50,124 nucleotides of DNA from Shewanella saliphila (GCF_014648295.1 NZ_BMQV01000038.1:1-50124), one strand, 5' to 3'; counted from the stretch's first letter, positions 36,119-45,504 are shown. Program-made: numbers and translations. Notes: generated from the letters alone by a model not told the origin.

Positions 36119-36508
36119 TTGTTTTCCTTTACGGTTATTATTATTGTAATGACTGCTGTAAATATCTTAGTGAAACCTGATTGCACTTGACATTATTGCC
36201 TTGTAGGCTCAGTGTTTCAAGACTTTTATGCAAATAGTTTTAATACTTTTTTTTGACGGTTCAAGGCACTTTTTTGACGTCAATCAATTGGCTGGCAGTG
36301 TCAAAAAAATTAACAAAATAAAAACTTTTAATGTTGCTCATTGAATGATTTAATCAGCAACATTCGCGACAGTAATCGCTCAAAAAACAGCCATGATGAG
36401 TGTAATCAATAACATCGATTAAATAATCATCTGACGAATAAAAAGTGAGCATTTATCTACATCAGAGCAAGTTTATGGCTAAGACGTCAGTGTGAAAAAG
36501 GAGACAGT
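36119..36508. promoter_or_regulatory. Divergent promoter region between two haem-protein operons
   Basis: This 390-bp AT-rich gap separates two divergent operons. It holds three copies of a TTTTTTGAC element (36247, 36270, and inverted at 36300-36309). The two direct copies have their GAC 21 bp apart, about two helical turns. The second copy extends into the palindrome TGACGTCA (36275-36282). AAGGAG at 36499 is the ribosome binding site for the + strand gene. I infer a shared operator for co-regulating both operons. No -35/-10 pair is convincing by eye. Confidence 0.5.
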
Positions 36509-37777
36509 ATGAAGGTTCGGCTTCGTACGGTAACAAGCCAGCGCTTATTATCTTATTTGGGAAAAACCATGCAGGTTAAGCATTTTATCAATCTATCGGC
36601 ACTTGGGGCATTAAGCCTACTTTCTGCCAATGTAGTTGCAGGTAGTTTAGATCAAGCTAAACAATTACATGACCGCATTGCCGGTGTTGCCGCGTCGGAA
36701 ACAACCTTGCAAAGCATGGCGACATTACTCGATGACGGTAAGCCTATTGAAGCCGCTTATTTGGCTATGGAAACCCCTGCGTTTTACTCCACCACACTGA
36801 AACTATTTGCTACGCCGTGGACCAATATTGAACAAAATATTTTTGCACCATTAAATGACTATTCTGCCACTGTTATTGGGGCTGTTAGAGATGATGTGGA
36901 TTTTAGAGAAATCTTGCAGGCAGATATGGTGTATGTCGGTAAAAATAGTTTAAATTTACCTGCTTATAACCGCAATGATAATGCGCACTACCAAGCATTA
37001 GAAGACCAATTTATTGATTTAAAAGATGGCCTTGAGCGCACCACGCAATCAAGTCTAAACGGTTTACCTTCATCGGCTACCGCTGGGGTGCTCACCAGCC
37101 GCGCCGCGGCCAAAGAGTTCTTTTATTTAGGCACTAACCGCGCCATGTTCCGCTTTACCTTAATGAACCATTTATGTACCGATTTAGAGCCGCTTAAAGA
37201 CAATACTCGTTCAACTGACCGTATTCGCCAGGATGTGAGCCGAAGCCCTGGTGGCGATAGCCGTTTGTTTATTAATAACTGCTCAAGTTGTCATAGCGGT
37301 ATGGACCCATTAGCCCAAGCATTTGCTTACTATAATTATGAGTTTAACCTCGAGCAGGATCCAACGGGTGAAAGCGGCGCAATTGCTTATAACACTAGCG
37401 GTCAGACCGATCCCGACACGGGCACTCGCGTACAAGGTAAATACCATATTAATTCGACCAGTTTCCCTTATGGGTTTGTGACGCCAAACGATGATTGGCA
37501 AAATTATTGGCGCCAAGGGCCCAATCAGAAATTAGGCTGGGACAGCGGCTTACCCGGCCAAGGCAGCGGCGCTAAATCGTTTGGAGAAGAGTTGGCTAAC
37601 AGCAATGCCTTTGCACAATGCCAGGTGAAAAAAGTATTTAAGTCAGTGTGTTTGCGTGATGCAGAAAGCCAAGCCGATATTGCGCAAATTAGCGCAACAA
37701 CAGCCTCTTTTAAGCAGAATGCTTACCTGCTTAAGCGAGTGTTCGCTGAAGTTGGCAACTATTGTATGGGAGAATAG
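36509..37777 (+). CDS. Mono-haem DUF1588-like exported protein
   Basis: This 422-residue protein has an extended basic N-terminus and a signal sequence (HFINLSALGALSLLSANVVAG, cut near residue 45). The C-terminal part carries NNCSSCHSGMDPLAQAF with haem Cys258 and 261. The CXXCH...DPL.AF pattern recalls the DUF1588 domain of the DUF1587-1592-1588-1585 family. The ATG at 36509 has AAGGAGACAGT before it. A later ATG (36569) would give a shorter signal but has a poorer site. It is the first gene of a three-gene + operon, with the next start two bases after its stop. The function is unknown; a periplasmic redox protein is likely. Confidence 0.77.
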   Translation: MKVRLRTVTSQRLLSYLGKTMQVKHFINLSALGALSLLSANVVAGSLDQAKQLHDRIAGVAASETTLQSMATLLDDGKPIEAAYLAMETPAFYSTTLKLFATPWTNIEQNIFAPLNDYSATVIGAVRDDVDFREILQADMVYVGKNSLNLPAYNRNDNAHYQALEDQFIDLKDGLERTTQSSLNGLPSSATAGVLTSRAAAKEFFYLGTNRAMFRFTLMNHLCTDLEPLKDNTRSTDRIRQDVSRSPGGDSRLFINNCSSCHSGMDPLAQAFAYYNYEFNLEQDPTGESGAIAYNTSGQTDPDTGTRVQGKYHINSTSFPYGFVTPNDDWQNYWRQGPNQKLGWDSGLPGQGSGAKSFGEELANSNAFAQCQVKKVFKSVCLRDAESQADIAQISATTASFKQNAYLLKRVFAEVGNYCMGE

Positions 37778-37779
37778 GC

Positions 37780-40218
37780 ATGAAATTTTTAATGATTAAA
37801 CGCCTTGTTATTGTCTCATTATTATTTGGCCTAACTGCATGTGGCGGTGGTGATGTTGAAGAAAATCCACCCGCTCAGCAAACTCCAACTTCTGACGTAT
37901 ACACAGGTCCAGCAGCGGCAACCGCGGATATTCAAAAATACAAAACGTCGTTGTGGGACAACATGTCGACTCAGGATAAGTGCGGTGCATGTCATACAGA
38001 AGGTAACCAAGCCCCTTATTTTGCCAGCCGTAATGATGTTAACGACGCTTATGCCGCCACTAATCCCTTAGTTGATTTAACCGAGCCTAATGCTTCGCGT
38101 TTAGTGAGCAAAGTGGCTGGTGGGCACAATTGTTGGTTGGCCAGTGATTCAGCTTGCGGCGAAACCATGACTCAGTGGATTAAGTTATGGGCTGATGACC
38201 GAGTGAGCACTGCCAATACGATTGAGCTAACAGCCCCCGTTATTCGAGATCCAGGTTCAAGTAAAAACTACCCAGATGACAGCAGCTTATTCAGCCAGCA
38301 TGTTTATCCGGTTGTGTATCAACATTGCGCTTCTTGCCATAACGAAGGCGTGCAAGCGGCACAGTCGCCCTTTTTTGCCAGCAATGATATCGAACAAGCG
38401 TATGAAGCCGCAAAAGGGGTGATGAATTTAGATACCCCAGCACAATCACGATTAGTGGTACGTTTAGGATCGGAGTTTCATAACTGTTGGAATAACTGTT
38501 TAGACGACAGTATTGAAATGCGCGATGCGATTACTGCGTTAAGTGACGGCATTGAACTCGATGAGATCTCACCGGATATGGTGGTGTCTAAATCGTTACG
38601 ATTAACGGATGGTATTACCGCATCAAGCGGTGGCCGTTTTGAAACTGACGTGATTGCGCTGTACCAATTCAAAACCGGTGAAGGCACCATTGCCTATGAC
38701 ACCTCGGGTATTTCTCCTGCGGCAAACTTAACCCTTAGTGGTGATGTCGATTGGTTAGGCGGCTGGGGATTGTCATTTACCAATGGTAAAGCGCAGGCTA
38801 GCACCGCCAATAGTAAAAAATTGTACGATTTAATTACCGCAACGGGTGAGTTTTCGATTGAAGCCTGGGTCACCCCCAATAATGTGACTCAAGAAGGGCC
38901 TGCCCGCATCGTCACTTATTCAGCCGGTGATGACGCGCGTAACTTTACCCTTGGGCAAACCCAATATAATTATGACTTGATGCTCAGAACTGAAGCATCA
39001 AGTAGCAATGGTGAGCCAGCATTGAGCACCCCCGATGCCGATGAAGTGCTGCAAGCGACGTTGCAACACGTAGTGATGACCTACAACGCCACTAACGGTC
39101 GCAGTATTTATGTGAACGGTCAGCTGATTGATACGGTTGATGAAGATATTGCTCCATTAGCAAATTGGGATGACAGCTTTGCGCTAATTTTAGGCCGTGA
39201 AGCGTCTAATCAACATGTATGGCAAGGCGATGTTCGCTTACTTGCGCTTTACAACAGGGTTTTAGCACCTGAGCAAGTGCAACAAAATTATGAAGTGGGC
39301 GTTGGTGAAAAGTTCTTTTTACTGTTCTCAATAAGTCATCTCATCGATTTACCGAATACTTATGTGATGTTTGAGGTAAGCCAATTTGATAATTACAGTT
39401 ATTTATTCAGTAATGCTGCGATTGTGAATATTGACGGTACGCCAGTGAGCGACAGTTTTGAGGTAAAAGGCTTACGTATTGGTATTAATGGCAAAGAAAG
39501 CGCTCAAGGTCAGTCGTACGTTAATCTCGACTTGTCGGTATCGGCAGGCCAGGTGCTTGCTGAGCCGTTTTCTATCTCGGCACTTGGCACCATTATCGCG
39601 CTTGAAAAAGGCGCAAGTCAGGATGAGTTTTTCTTAACCTTTGAGCAATTAGGCGAGCACAGTAATGTGGTGCTACCTGGCGTATTTGTTACCCCAGCAG
39701 AGGTGCCAGCCACCACTGAATCTGCTCAAGTGGGTGTGCGTAACTTTGCAGAAATTAATCACAGTATGAGTGTGCTAACTGGAGTGGCGCAGCAATCAAC
39801 CAAGGTGTTTGCCACTTATGAGTTGGTTAAACGTCAATTACCTAGCCTTGAGAACATTGAAACCTTTATTTCAGCGCAGCAAATGGGCATCACCCAATTA
39901 GCGATCGCTTACTGTGACTCGGCAATTGAGGATAATACAATACGCAATAATTGGTTTCCTGATGTTGATTTTACGGCTGTTCCTAGCGTGGCATTAAGTG
40001 CGGCTGATAGAGGTAACTTGCTTAATCCATTAATTAATCAGTTAATGCCATTGTCATTGAGTAACCAACCTAGCCAAAGCGATGTGTATGCAGAATTAGA
40101 CAGTTTGGTGACCGGCTTGTCGGTGTGCAGTGGTACCTGTAATGCAGAGCGCACTCGAACCATTGTTAAATCAACCTGTGCTGCGGTATTGGCCAGTGCT
40201 GTCATGCTAGTGCAATAG
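37780..40218 (+). CDS. Di-haem LamG-domain lipoprotein
   Basis: This ~812-residue lipoprotein (LVIVSLLFGLTACGGG, lipidated Cys near 18) has two repeated haem modules, CGACH at residue 68 and CASCH at residue 183. Each is followed by a PYFAS/PFFAS-type block and a LVSK/LVVR...HNCW segment, so this half arose by internal duplication. A LamG/concanavalin-like domain (SIEAWVTPNNV, YVNGQLIDTVDE, DVRLLALYNRVLAPEQVQ) spans ~310-505 and may bind glycans or a surface ligand. A beta-rich C-terminal part follows. The start at 37780 is chosen for GGGAG seven bases upstream and the lipoprotein signal. It is the second gene of the operon. Confidence 0.83.
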   Translation: MKFLMIKRLVIVSLLFGLTACGGGDVEENPPAQQTPTSDVYTGPAAATADIQKYKTSLWDNMSTQDKCGACHTEGNQAPYFASRNDVNDAYAATNPLVDLTEPNASRLVSKVAGGHNCWLASDSACGETMTQWIKLWADDRVSTANTIELTAPVIRDPGSSKNYPDDSSLFSQHVYPVVYQHCASCHNEGVQAAQSPFFASNDIEQAYEAAKGVMNLDTPAQSRLVVRLGSEFHNCWNNCLDDSIEMRDAITALSDGIELDEISPDMVVSKSLRLTDGITASSGGRFETDVIALYQFKTGEGTIAYDTSGISPAANLTLSGDVDWLGGWGLSFTNGKAQASTANSKKLYDLITATGEFSIEAWVTPNNVTQEGPARIVTYSAGDDARNFTLGQTQYNYDLMLRTEASSSNGEPALSTPDADEVLQATLQHVVMTYNATNGRSIYVNGQLIDTVDEDIAPLANWDDSFALILGREASNQHVWQGDVRLLALYNRVLAPEQVQQNYEVGVGEKFFLLFSISHLIDLPNTYVMFEVSQFDNYSYLFSNAAIVNIDGTPVSDSFEVKGLRIGINGKESAQGQSYVNLDLSVSAGQVLAEPFSISALGTIIALEKGASQDEFFLTFEQLGEHSNVVLPGVFVTPAEVPATTESAQVGVRNFAEINHSMSVLTGVAQQSTKVFATYELVKRQLPSLENIETFISAQQMGITQLAIAYCDSAIEDNTIRNNWFPDVDFTAVPSVALSAADRGNLLNPLINQLMPLSLSNQPSQSDVYAELDSLVTGLSVCSGTCNAERTRTIVKSTCAAVLASAVMLVQ

Positions 40219-40336
40219 GGGCCGCAGATGATAAATATATTAACCACCGCGCAATTGAGCTTTGTTCAATTGATGCATGCACCACTGAACAGCACTGCAA
40301 ATGTTGTCGTAAAACAGAGACAAAAAGGATCCAACA

Positions 40337-41914
40337 ATGACTAAATCAAAGCATCTTCATCCAGACAGTCCATTGTTGTTTGCTGATCATCGTAAACCCA
40401 TGACTCGACGCGAGTTTATTTCAACGGGTTTATACAAAGGCGGTGCGGCAGTTGCGGGATTATCTATGTTTAGCATGTTTGCTAATCCTAACAATGCGCA
40501 TGCGGCATTGTCGGCAGATCTTGAAGCATTAAGGGGGTCTTGCGGCATTAGCGTTCAAGGTGCGGGTAAAATTCCATTTATTAGTTTTGATTTGGCTGGT
40601 GGCGCTAACATTGCCGGCTCAAATGTATTAGTTGGCGGCGCGGGTGGCCAGCAAGACTTTTTATCTACAGCTGGTTACAACAAGCTTGGTTTACCGGGTG
40701 ACATGGCGCCATCGATTGCTAATCCTAATGCTGGGGTGTCTGATTTTATCAATACCGATTTGGGTTTAGCATTTCATTCTGACTCGGCGTTTTTACGCGG
40801 TATTTTAGAAAAGGTTTCATCAGACACGGCATCAAGAATTAACGGTGCAGTGATCCCAAATCGTTCAGACAACGACACCGGCAATAATCCGCATAATCCA
40901 ATGTATGCCATTGCGGCGGCGGGCGCGAATGGCTCGTTAATGCCGTTGGTGGGTTCACGCAATTCTGATTCGGGCGGCAATTCAATGGCGCCAACCAGTT
41001 TTATTGATTTAAGCATGCGACCGACCAAAATTGATAGGCCGTCTGATGTCACCGGTTTGGTGGATGTGGGCGACTTATTTAGTTTATTGTCGCAACGCGA
41101 TGCTGTGGCGGTGATGGAGAGTATTCAACGCATTAGCGCGCAAAAAATGGCGGCGGTAAATACTCAGGTGACCCGTGGCGATGTGATTAAAGATTTAGTC
41201 AATTGCGGCTATGTTAAAAGCGCTGATTTAGCGGATCGTTTTGGCGACCCATCAACCCTAAACCCGTTATTAGACCCAGATATTGTGGGGCCAGGTGGCA
41301 TATTTGGCATTAACGAGTTTGATTCTGAATCAGAGTTTCAAAAGACAGCATCGATTATGAAGCTAGTGGTGAATGGCTTTTCTGGTGCGGGTACGGTCAC
41401 TATGGGTGGGTTTGATTATCACACTGGCGAGCGGGCAACCGGTGAGTTACGCGATTTACGTGCAGGTCGCTGTATGGGAGCCTGCTTAGAGTATGCTTCA
41501 CGCCGTAATATGCCGTTAATGTTGTATGTGTTCAGTGATGGCTCTGTTTCAAGTAATGGCCGTATTGATGACTCAATGGAAGGTCGTGGTAAAGGCGAGT
41601 GGACGGGTGATAATTCTTCAACCGGAGCCTCGTTCTTTTTGGTGTATAACCCGTCTGGTAAACCCCAATTAATGGGCGGCAATGACGACCAAATGGCGCA
41701 AAAACAACAAATTGGCTTTATGCGCTCTGATGCGTCAGTCGATACCGCCTCCGCCCCGTCGGCTAATAACGTGAATTTGTTGGTGGAAACCGTTTTGCTT
41801 AATTACATGGCTTTGCATGGTGAACAAGGCCAATTTACTTCAGTAGCCCCAATGCAAGGATTAGGTAATGCCACTATGCTCGACTCGCTAACCGCGTTTC
41901 AACCGATAGTGTAG
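40337..41914 (+). CDS. Tat-exported DUF1501-like protein
   Basis: This 525-residue protein has a twin-arginine signal (MTRREFISTG, Arg24-Arg25, then GGAAVAGLSMFSMF and AHA), so it is exported folded. The mature part shows FDLAGGANIAGSNVLVGGAG, GFDYHTGERATGELRD and MLYVFSDGSVSSNGR, a Gly/Asp-rich pattern related to DUF1501 proteins, which often pair with DUF1588-type haem proteins. The start has AAGGATCC upstream. It ends the three-gene operon, and hairpin repeats follow about 80 bp downstream. Folded Tat export suggests a bound cofactor or metal. The reaction is not known. Confidence 0.78.
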   Translation: MTKSKHLHPDSPLLFADHRKPMTRREFISTGLYKGGAAVAGLSMFSMFANPNNAHAALSADLEALRGSCGISVQGAGKIPFISFDLAGGANIAGSNVLVGGAGGQQDFLSTAGYNKLGLPGDMAPSIANPNAGVSDFINTDLGLAFHSDSAFLRGILEKVSSDTASRINGAVIPNRSDNDTGNNPHNPMYAIAAAGANGSLMPLVGSRNSDSGGNSMAPTSFIDLSMRPTKIDRPSDVTGLVDVGDLFSLLSQRDAVAVMESIQRISAQKMAAVNTQVTRGDVIKDLVNCGYVKSADLADRFGDPSTLNPLLDPDIVGPGGIFGINEFDSESEFQKTASIMKLVVNGFSGAGTVTMGGFDYHTGERATGELRDLRAGRCMGACLEYASRRNMPLMLYVFSDGSVSSNGRIDDSMEGRGKGEWTGDNSSTGASFFLVYNPSGKPQLMGGNDDQMAQKQQIGFMRSDASVDTASAPSANNVNLLVETVLLNYMALHGEQGQFTSVAPMQGLGNATMLDSLTAFQPIV

Positions 41915-41995
41915 GGAGTGTTACTGCGCCAGAATTTTTTACTGGCGTATTAAAGACACTTTTTAATATCTCGTTAGCTCGCATGGATGCGGCTG

Positions 41996-43080
41996 AATCA
42001 CCTCAAGTTCAAACACTTCAGTGACACGCTACAAGTACATCCTTGTAAGCTCGGCCATGACGTCCATGTCATGGACGGTCACAGCCGAGCTTGTACTCGA
42101 GGCTCTATTTCTTCGTTGCGGGCGGTGTATCGGCTTGATGTGTAGCTAAATATTGGCTCATGGATGTGGCAGAATCACCTCAAATTCAAACACTTCAGTT
42201 ACACGCTGCAAGTACATCCTTGTAAGGTCGGCCATGACCTCCATGTCATGGAAGGTCACAGCCGCGCTTGTACTCGAGGCTCTATGTCTTCGGTGCTGGC
42301 GGTGTATCGGCAAAGATGTGTAACTAAATAATGGCTCATTGATGTGGCAGAATCACCTCAAGTTCAAACGCTTCTGTGACACGCTGTAAGTACATCCTTG
42401 TAAGCTCGGCCATGACGTCCATGTCATGGAAGGTCACAGCCGAGCTTGTACTCGAGGCTCTATTTCTTCGTTGCTGGTGAGATGACAAGGTGACAAAACA
42501 AATGTGTAGCTAAATATTGGCTCATTGATGTGGCAGAATCACCTCAAGTTCAAACGCTTCTGTAACACGCTGCAAGTACATCCTTGTAAGCTCGGCCATG
42601 ACGTCCATGTCATGGACGGTCACAGCCGCGCTTGTACTCAAGGCTCTATTTCTTCGTTGCTGGCTGTGTATTGGCTTGATGTGTAGCTAAATATTAGCTC
42701 GTAGATGTGGCTGAATCACCTCAAATTCAAACGCTCCAGTGACACGCTGCAAGTACATCCTTGTAAGCTCGGCCATGACCTCCATGTCATGGACGGTCAC
42801 AGCCGCGCTTAAACTTGAGGCTCTATTTCTTCGTTGCTGACTGTGTAGCGGCACAGATGTGTAGCTAAATATTGGCTCATGAATGCGGCTGAATCACCTC
42901 AAGTTCAAACGCTTCTGTGACACGCTGCAAGTACATCTTTGTAAGCTCGGCCATGACGTCCATGTCATGGACGGTCACAGCCGCGCTTAAACTTGAGGCT
43001 CTATTTCTTCGTTGCTGGCGGTGTATCTGCACAGATGTGTAGCTAAATATTAGCTCGTAGATGTGGCTGAATCACCTCGA
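41996..43080. repeat. Tandem array of six ~178-bp hairpin repeats
   Basis: Unit starts (AATCACCTCA) lie at 41996, 42173, 42351, 42537, 42714 and 42892, with a broken seventh at 43070. Spacing is 177, 178, 186, 177, 178 and 178 bp. Each unit has a core imperfect hairpin of the form GCTCGGCCATGA...TCACAGCCGAGC, for example 42049-42090, whose arms meet at CATGTCATG. Part of the outer flank (AGTACA/TTGTACT) can extend the stem in some units. Arms differ between units: GCCGAGC in units 1 and 3, GCCGCGC in the others. There is no open frame through the array. It is satellite-like and lies just after the Tat-protein gene, so it may also end or stabilise that mRNA. Confidence 0.93.
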
Positions 43081-43422
43081 ACAAAGGGGGAGATTAACCT
43101 CAAGCATCACATGCTGCGCATGTAAAAAATCAAAAGCGTTAAAAATAAAATCAGTATGAATACTTTTATATGGTATGTACTGATTTTATGTACAGTTATA
43201 ATGGATTTTCATCGATTTGCGCTAAAGAATGATTAACAGTCGTTCTTTCGTTGTATCTGTTTATCAATTGAGAAATCGTAATTGTCTGATATTGTTATCT
43301 TTAGTTTTTTGTAAAGTGAAGGCAAATTCTACTTTACGCGCAAGCACGGTTTGTTTTTACATGTTAGACATAATTAATTGCTTTACTTCAATAAGATAGC
43401 AAATGTAGGATGATATTAATCA
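43081..43422. other. AT-rich intergenic stretch
   Basis: I see no supported gene or RNA here. The sequence is strongly AT-rich and follows the broken seventh repeat unit. A direct or inverted promoter might be present, but I cannot place one with confidence. Confidence 0.5.
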
Positions 43423-43472
43423 ATAACTTGAACGGCCGACCTTATCGGGCGAGCCCTTCAATAAGCTGTTAT
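43423..43472 (+). repeat. attC-like imperfect palindrome 1
   Basis: ATAAC at 43423 pairs with GTTAT at 43468-43472. Inside it, TTGAA pairs with TTCAA, and the middle has GGCCGA/TCGGGC. It lies 14 bases before the start of a small orphan gene. The outer TAAC/GTTA boxes and inner arms follow the layout of integron cassette recombination sites (attC). It is shorter than usual and not an exact consensus match. Confidence 0.45.
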
Positions 43473-43486
43473 GTTTCAAGGATGAT

Positions 43487-43816
43487 ATGGATAAATTTGT
43501 AGAAACTTTAAACTATTTAGAGCGCAATGATAATCTAAGCAGCATCGATGAGTCTTCAACCGAAATTAGGGTCGAGATATTTAAGGAACTTTATGAAAAT
43601 GGTCTCGTTAACGCAATAGATTGTTGTAGCAAAACTGGTTTAAGCTATTTGGAGCCTAGAATTAATATGAGTGGTAGGCAATGGCTAATAGAGCAGACAA
43701 CTTCTAAAACTATACAGCATTCTGTTTCAAGCGAAGATATTATCGATTTAAAACCGAATTTTATGGGGCTTGGAATTAACTTTAATGCTTTGTTTAGGCG
43801 GTTTAGGCGTAAATGA
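43487..43816 (+). CDS. Hypothetical cassette-like protein
   Basis: This 109-residue protein has no membrane segment. It is acidic at the start and ends in a basic RRFRRK tail. It contains ELYENGLVNAIDCCSKTGLS and GRQWLIEQTTSKTIQ. The small size resembles gene-cassette proteins, and I do not recognise a family. The ATG has AAGGATGAT upstream. It lies between two attC-like palindromes, the typical layout of a cassette with a single gene. It might be a toxin/antitoxin or phage-defence orphan, but the sequence gives no support for either. Confidence 0.6.
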   Translation: MDKFVETLNYLERNDNLSSIDESSTEIRVEIFKELYENGLVNAIDCCSKTGLSYLEPRINMSGRQWLIEQTTSKTIQHSVSSEDIIDLKPNFMGLGINFNALFRRFRRK

Positions 43817-43818
43817 AA

Positions 43819-43932
43819 CATAACAAAAAAATTAAGCTCGCCTGCTGCGCAGGCTGGGACGCAAACATGTGGGCTGCTCACTTCGTTCGGACTTTAGCCC
43901 ACATGCCTGCACCCCTTATTTAAAAGTTAGCT
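43819..43932 (+). repeat. attC-like imperfect palindrome 2
   Basis: The element begins CATAACAAAA, three bases after the preceding stop, and ends AAAAGTTAGC. TAAC (43821) and GTTA (43926) are its outer boxes. Inside, ACATGTGGGCT (from about 43865) pairs with AGCCCACATG (to about 43907). There is a small CCTGC/GCAGG hairpin near 43840. Size (114 bp) and layout fit a long attC, although the outer arms are imperfect. Confidence 0.5.
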
Positions 43933-43971
43933 TCCCTTGAGCATTTGTGCAGTACTCCAACTTAGGTATTT

Positions 43972-44895
43972 ATGAATAAAAAGTACAAAGTTCGAATAGA
44001 TCGAGTTATTCAATATATTGAAACCAATCTAGCTAACAGTATCTCATTGACTGAAGTGGCGAAAATAAGTCATTTTTCTGTATATCACTTCCACCGAATT
44101 TTTACAGGCATTGTCGGTGAAACCGTCAATGATTACATCGTTAGGCGAAGGCTTGAGCGAGCAGTCAACTTATTGATTTTTAAAACTGAGCTGTCTGTTA
44201 CTCAAATAGCTTTAGATAACGGCTTCTCATCAAGTGCCAATTTTTCAAAATCAATAAAGTTACATTTCGGATTTAGTCCGTCGGAAATACGAAATCCAGA
44301 AAAAATTAAAAATAGCAAGATTGGAAAGATATCTAGCAAGTATGGAAAAGATTTTAAACCCTCTGATTTGTATCCTTCTCGCATCACAAATGAAGTGATG
44401 AATAAAATCAATTTAGAGGATACAAACATGAATATTGAAGTAAGAGAACTTGATAGCCAGCGTGTATGTACTTTGGCTTCAGAGCGAGGTTATGAACCTG
44501 AAGCGATATATCAAGCATGGGATAAGCTTATAGATTGGGCTGTTTTTAATGGTATAAAGCAAGATGAGCAAAAACGCTTCGCCTTTGCTTTTGACAATCC
44601 GACAGTTACACCGGTCGATAAATGTCGTTACACGGCTTCGATAGTGATTGGTGAAGATGTTCAAGTTAAGTCACCATTTTCGCTATCTGAAATACCAAAA
44701 GGTAAATACGCTGTACTTTATTTTAAAGGTAGCCCAGAAGAAACAATTAAGGCTCAATTGAGTATCTATTCTGATTGGTTACCTAATAGTGGATTTGAAC
44801 CAGATGATTTCCCAATGTTAGAGCGTTATCTGAACGACGCAAGAATTGATGGGTACGTTGAAATGGAAATTCACGTTAAACTTAAGGAAATATAG
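43972..44895 (+). CDS. AraC-family regulator with GyrI-like effector domain
   Basis: This 307-residue protein has an N-terminal AraC/XylS DNA-binding domain (residues ~8-110, with SISLTEVAKISHFSVYHFHR and SVTQIALDNGFSSSANFSKS, two helix-turn-helix units). A C-terminal GyrI-like small-molecule-binding domain (residues ~150-307) starts at MNIEVRELDS and ends MEIHVKLKEI. This Rob/SoxS-like architecture controls efflux or stress genes in response to ligands. Nothing in the neighbourhood tells which. It is flanked by attC-like palindromes and is AT-rich compared with the operons to its left, consistent with acquisition as a cassette. Confidence 0.88.
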   Translation: MNKKYKVRIDRVIQYIETNLANSISLTEVAKISHFSVYHFHRIFTGIVGETVNDYIVRRRLERAVNLLIFKTELSVTQIALDNGFSSSANFSKSIKLHFGFSPSEIRNPEKIKNSKIGKISSKYGKDFKPSDLYPSRITNEVMNKINLEDTNMNIEVRELDSQRVCTLASERGYEPEAIYQAWDKLIDWAVFNGIKQDEQKRFAFAFDNPTVTPVDKCRYTASIVIGEDVQVKSPFSLSEIPKGKYAVLYFKGSPEETIKAQLSIYSDWLPNSGFEPDDFPMLERYLNDARIDGYVEMEIHVKLKEI

Positions 44896-44917
44896 GCATA
44901 TTTTGTACAGGGTAAAA

Positions 44918-44974
44918 GCTAACAAAGCCAGCCAGCAGGACGCAGCAAAGCTGCGCCTCTGCTGGCGGCGTAAG
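44918..44974 (+). repeat. attC-like imperfect palindrome 3
   Basis: This runs GCTAACAAAGCC ... GGCGGCGTAAG, starting 23 bases after the AraC stop. The stem GCCAGCAG + CGCAGC pairs with GCTGCG + CTGCTGGC, with unequal internal loops (GA versus CCT). An imperfect stem with extrahelical bases is the known recognition feature of attC. The right box is GTAAG instead of GTTAG, so the site may be degenerate. At 57 bp it matches the shortest typical attC size. This is the clearest of the set. Confidence 0.62.
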
Positions 44975-44977
44975 TCT

Positions 44978-45030
44978 TAGAACATGGCCACCCTAGAACA
45001 TGGCCACCCAGTCTTAGAACATGGCCACCC
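44978..45030. repeat. Three copies of a 16-bp RAYT-associated repeat
   Basis: TAGAACATGGCCACCC occurs at 44978, 44994 and 45015. The last copy is followed by AGCACAAGTGGAT, which can fold CCAC/GTGG. More copies occur at 45422, 45558 and 45587, with a partial copy at 45547 and a variant at 47625. The pattern surrounds two tyrosine transposase genes, so these are probably the short repeats recognised by that enzyme. Confidence 0.8.
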
Positions 45031-45099
45031 AGCACAAGTGGATAAATATTAAACAACCAACTAGGCTTAGTTACCTTTAACTCTGACAGGTAATCTAAG

Positions 45100-45504
45100 A
45101 TGGCCAGACCAAGACAGACAATCGTTAGTCTAGAAGATACACCTTACTATCACTGTTGTTCTCGTGTGGTGCGTAAGGCATTTCTTTGTGGAATTGATAA
45201 TTCCACTGGTGAGAACTTTGAGCATCGGCGTGAGTGGGTTGATTCACGCATTCTTGAGTTAGCGACCATTTTTGCCATCGATATCTGTGCTTATGTCGTG
45301 ATGAGTAATCACTTACATGTGGTTATAAAAGTCGATGCTGACAAAGCGAAGCAGTGGTCAGATAAAGAAGTGCTAATTCAATGGCACAAAGGCTTTAAAG
45401 GCACGTTACTCACACACAAATTAGAACATGGCCACCCACCCCAACGGTACCTACGCAGTCGTTTGTATAGGCTTTATATTTTAAAATGTCTATTCATGGC
45501 GTAA
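45100..45504 (+). pseudogene. Truncated REP-associated tyrosine transposase
   Basis: The first ~107 codons are nearly identical to the full-length transposase at 45672, with four protein differences in the shared part. They include the HUH motif HLH at residues 71-73. At about 45418 homology stops and the frame runs into the 16-bp repeat plus a copied piece of the permease gene, ending as a foreign tail. The second half, with the likely catalytic Tyr motif, is missing, so the protein should be inactive. The upstream 86 bases are also copied (compare 45014 with 45586). It represents an element truncated by rearrangement. Confidence 0.88.

Noticed and set aside
41996..43080. CRISPR array
   Set aside because: Units are ~178 bp with no short direct repeat alternating with unique spacers. 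The whole unit is repeated, and there are no cas genes.
45100..45504. Complete small transposase of 134 residues
   Set aside because: The tail after residue ~107 comes from the copied repeat and permease flank, and the catalytic helix is missing.
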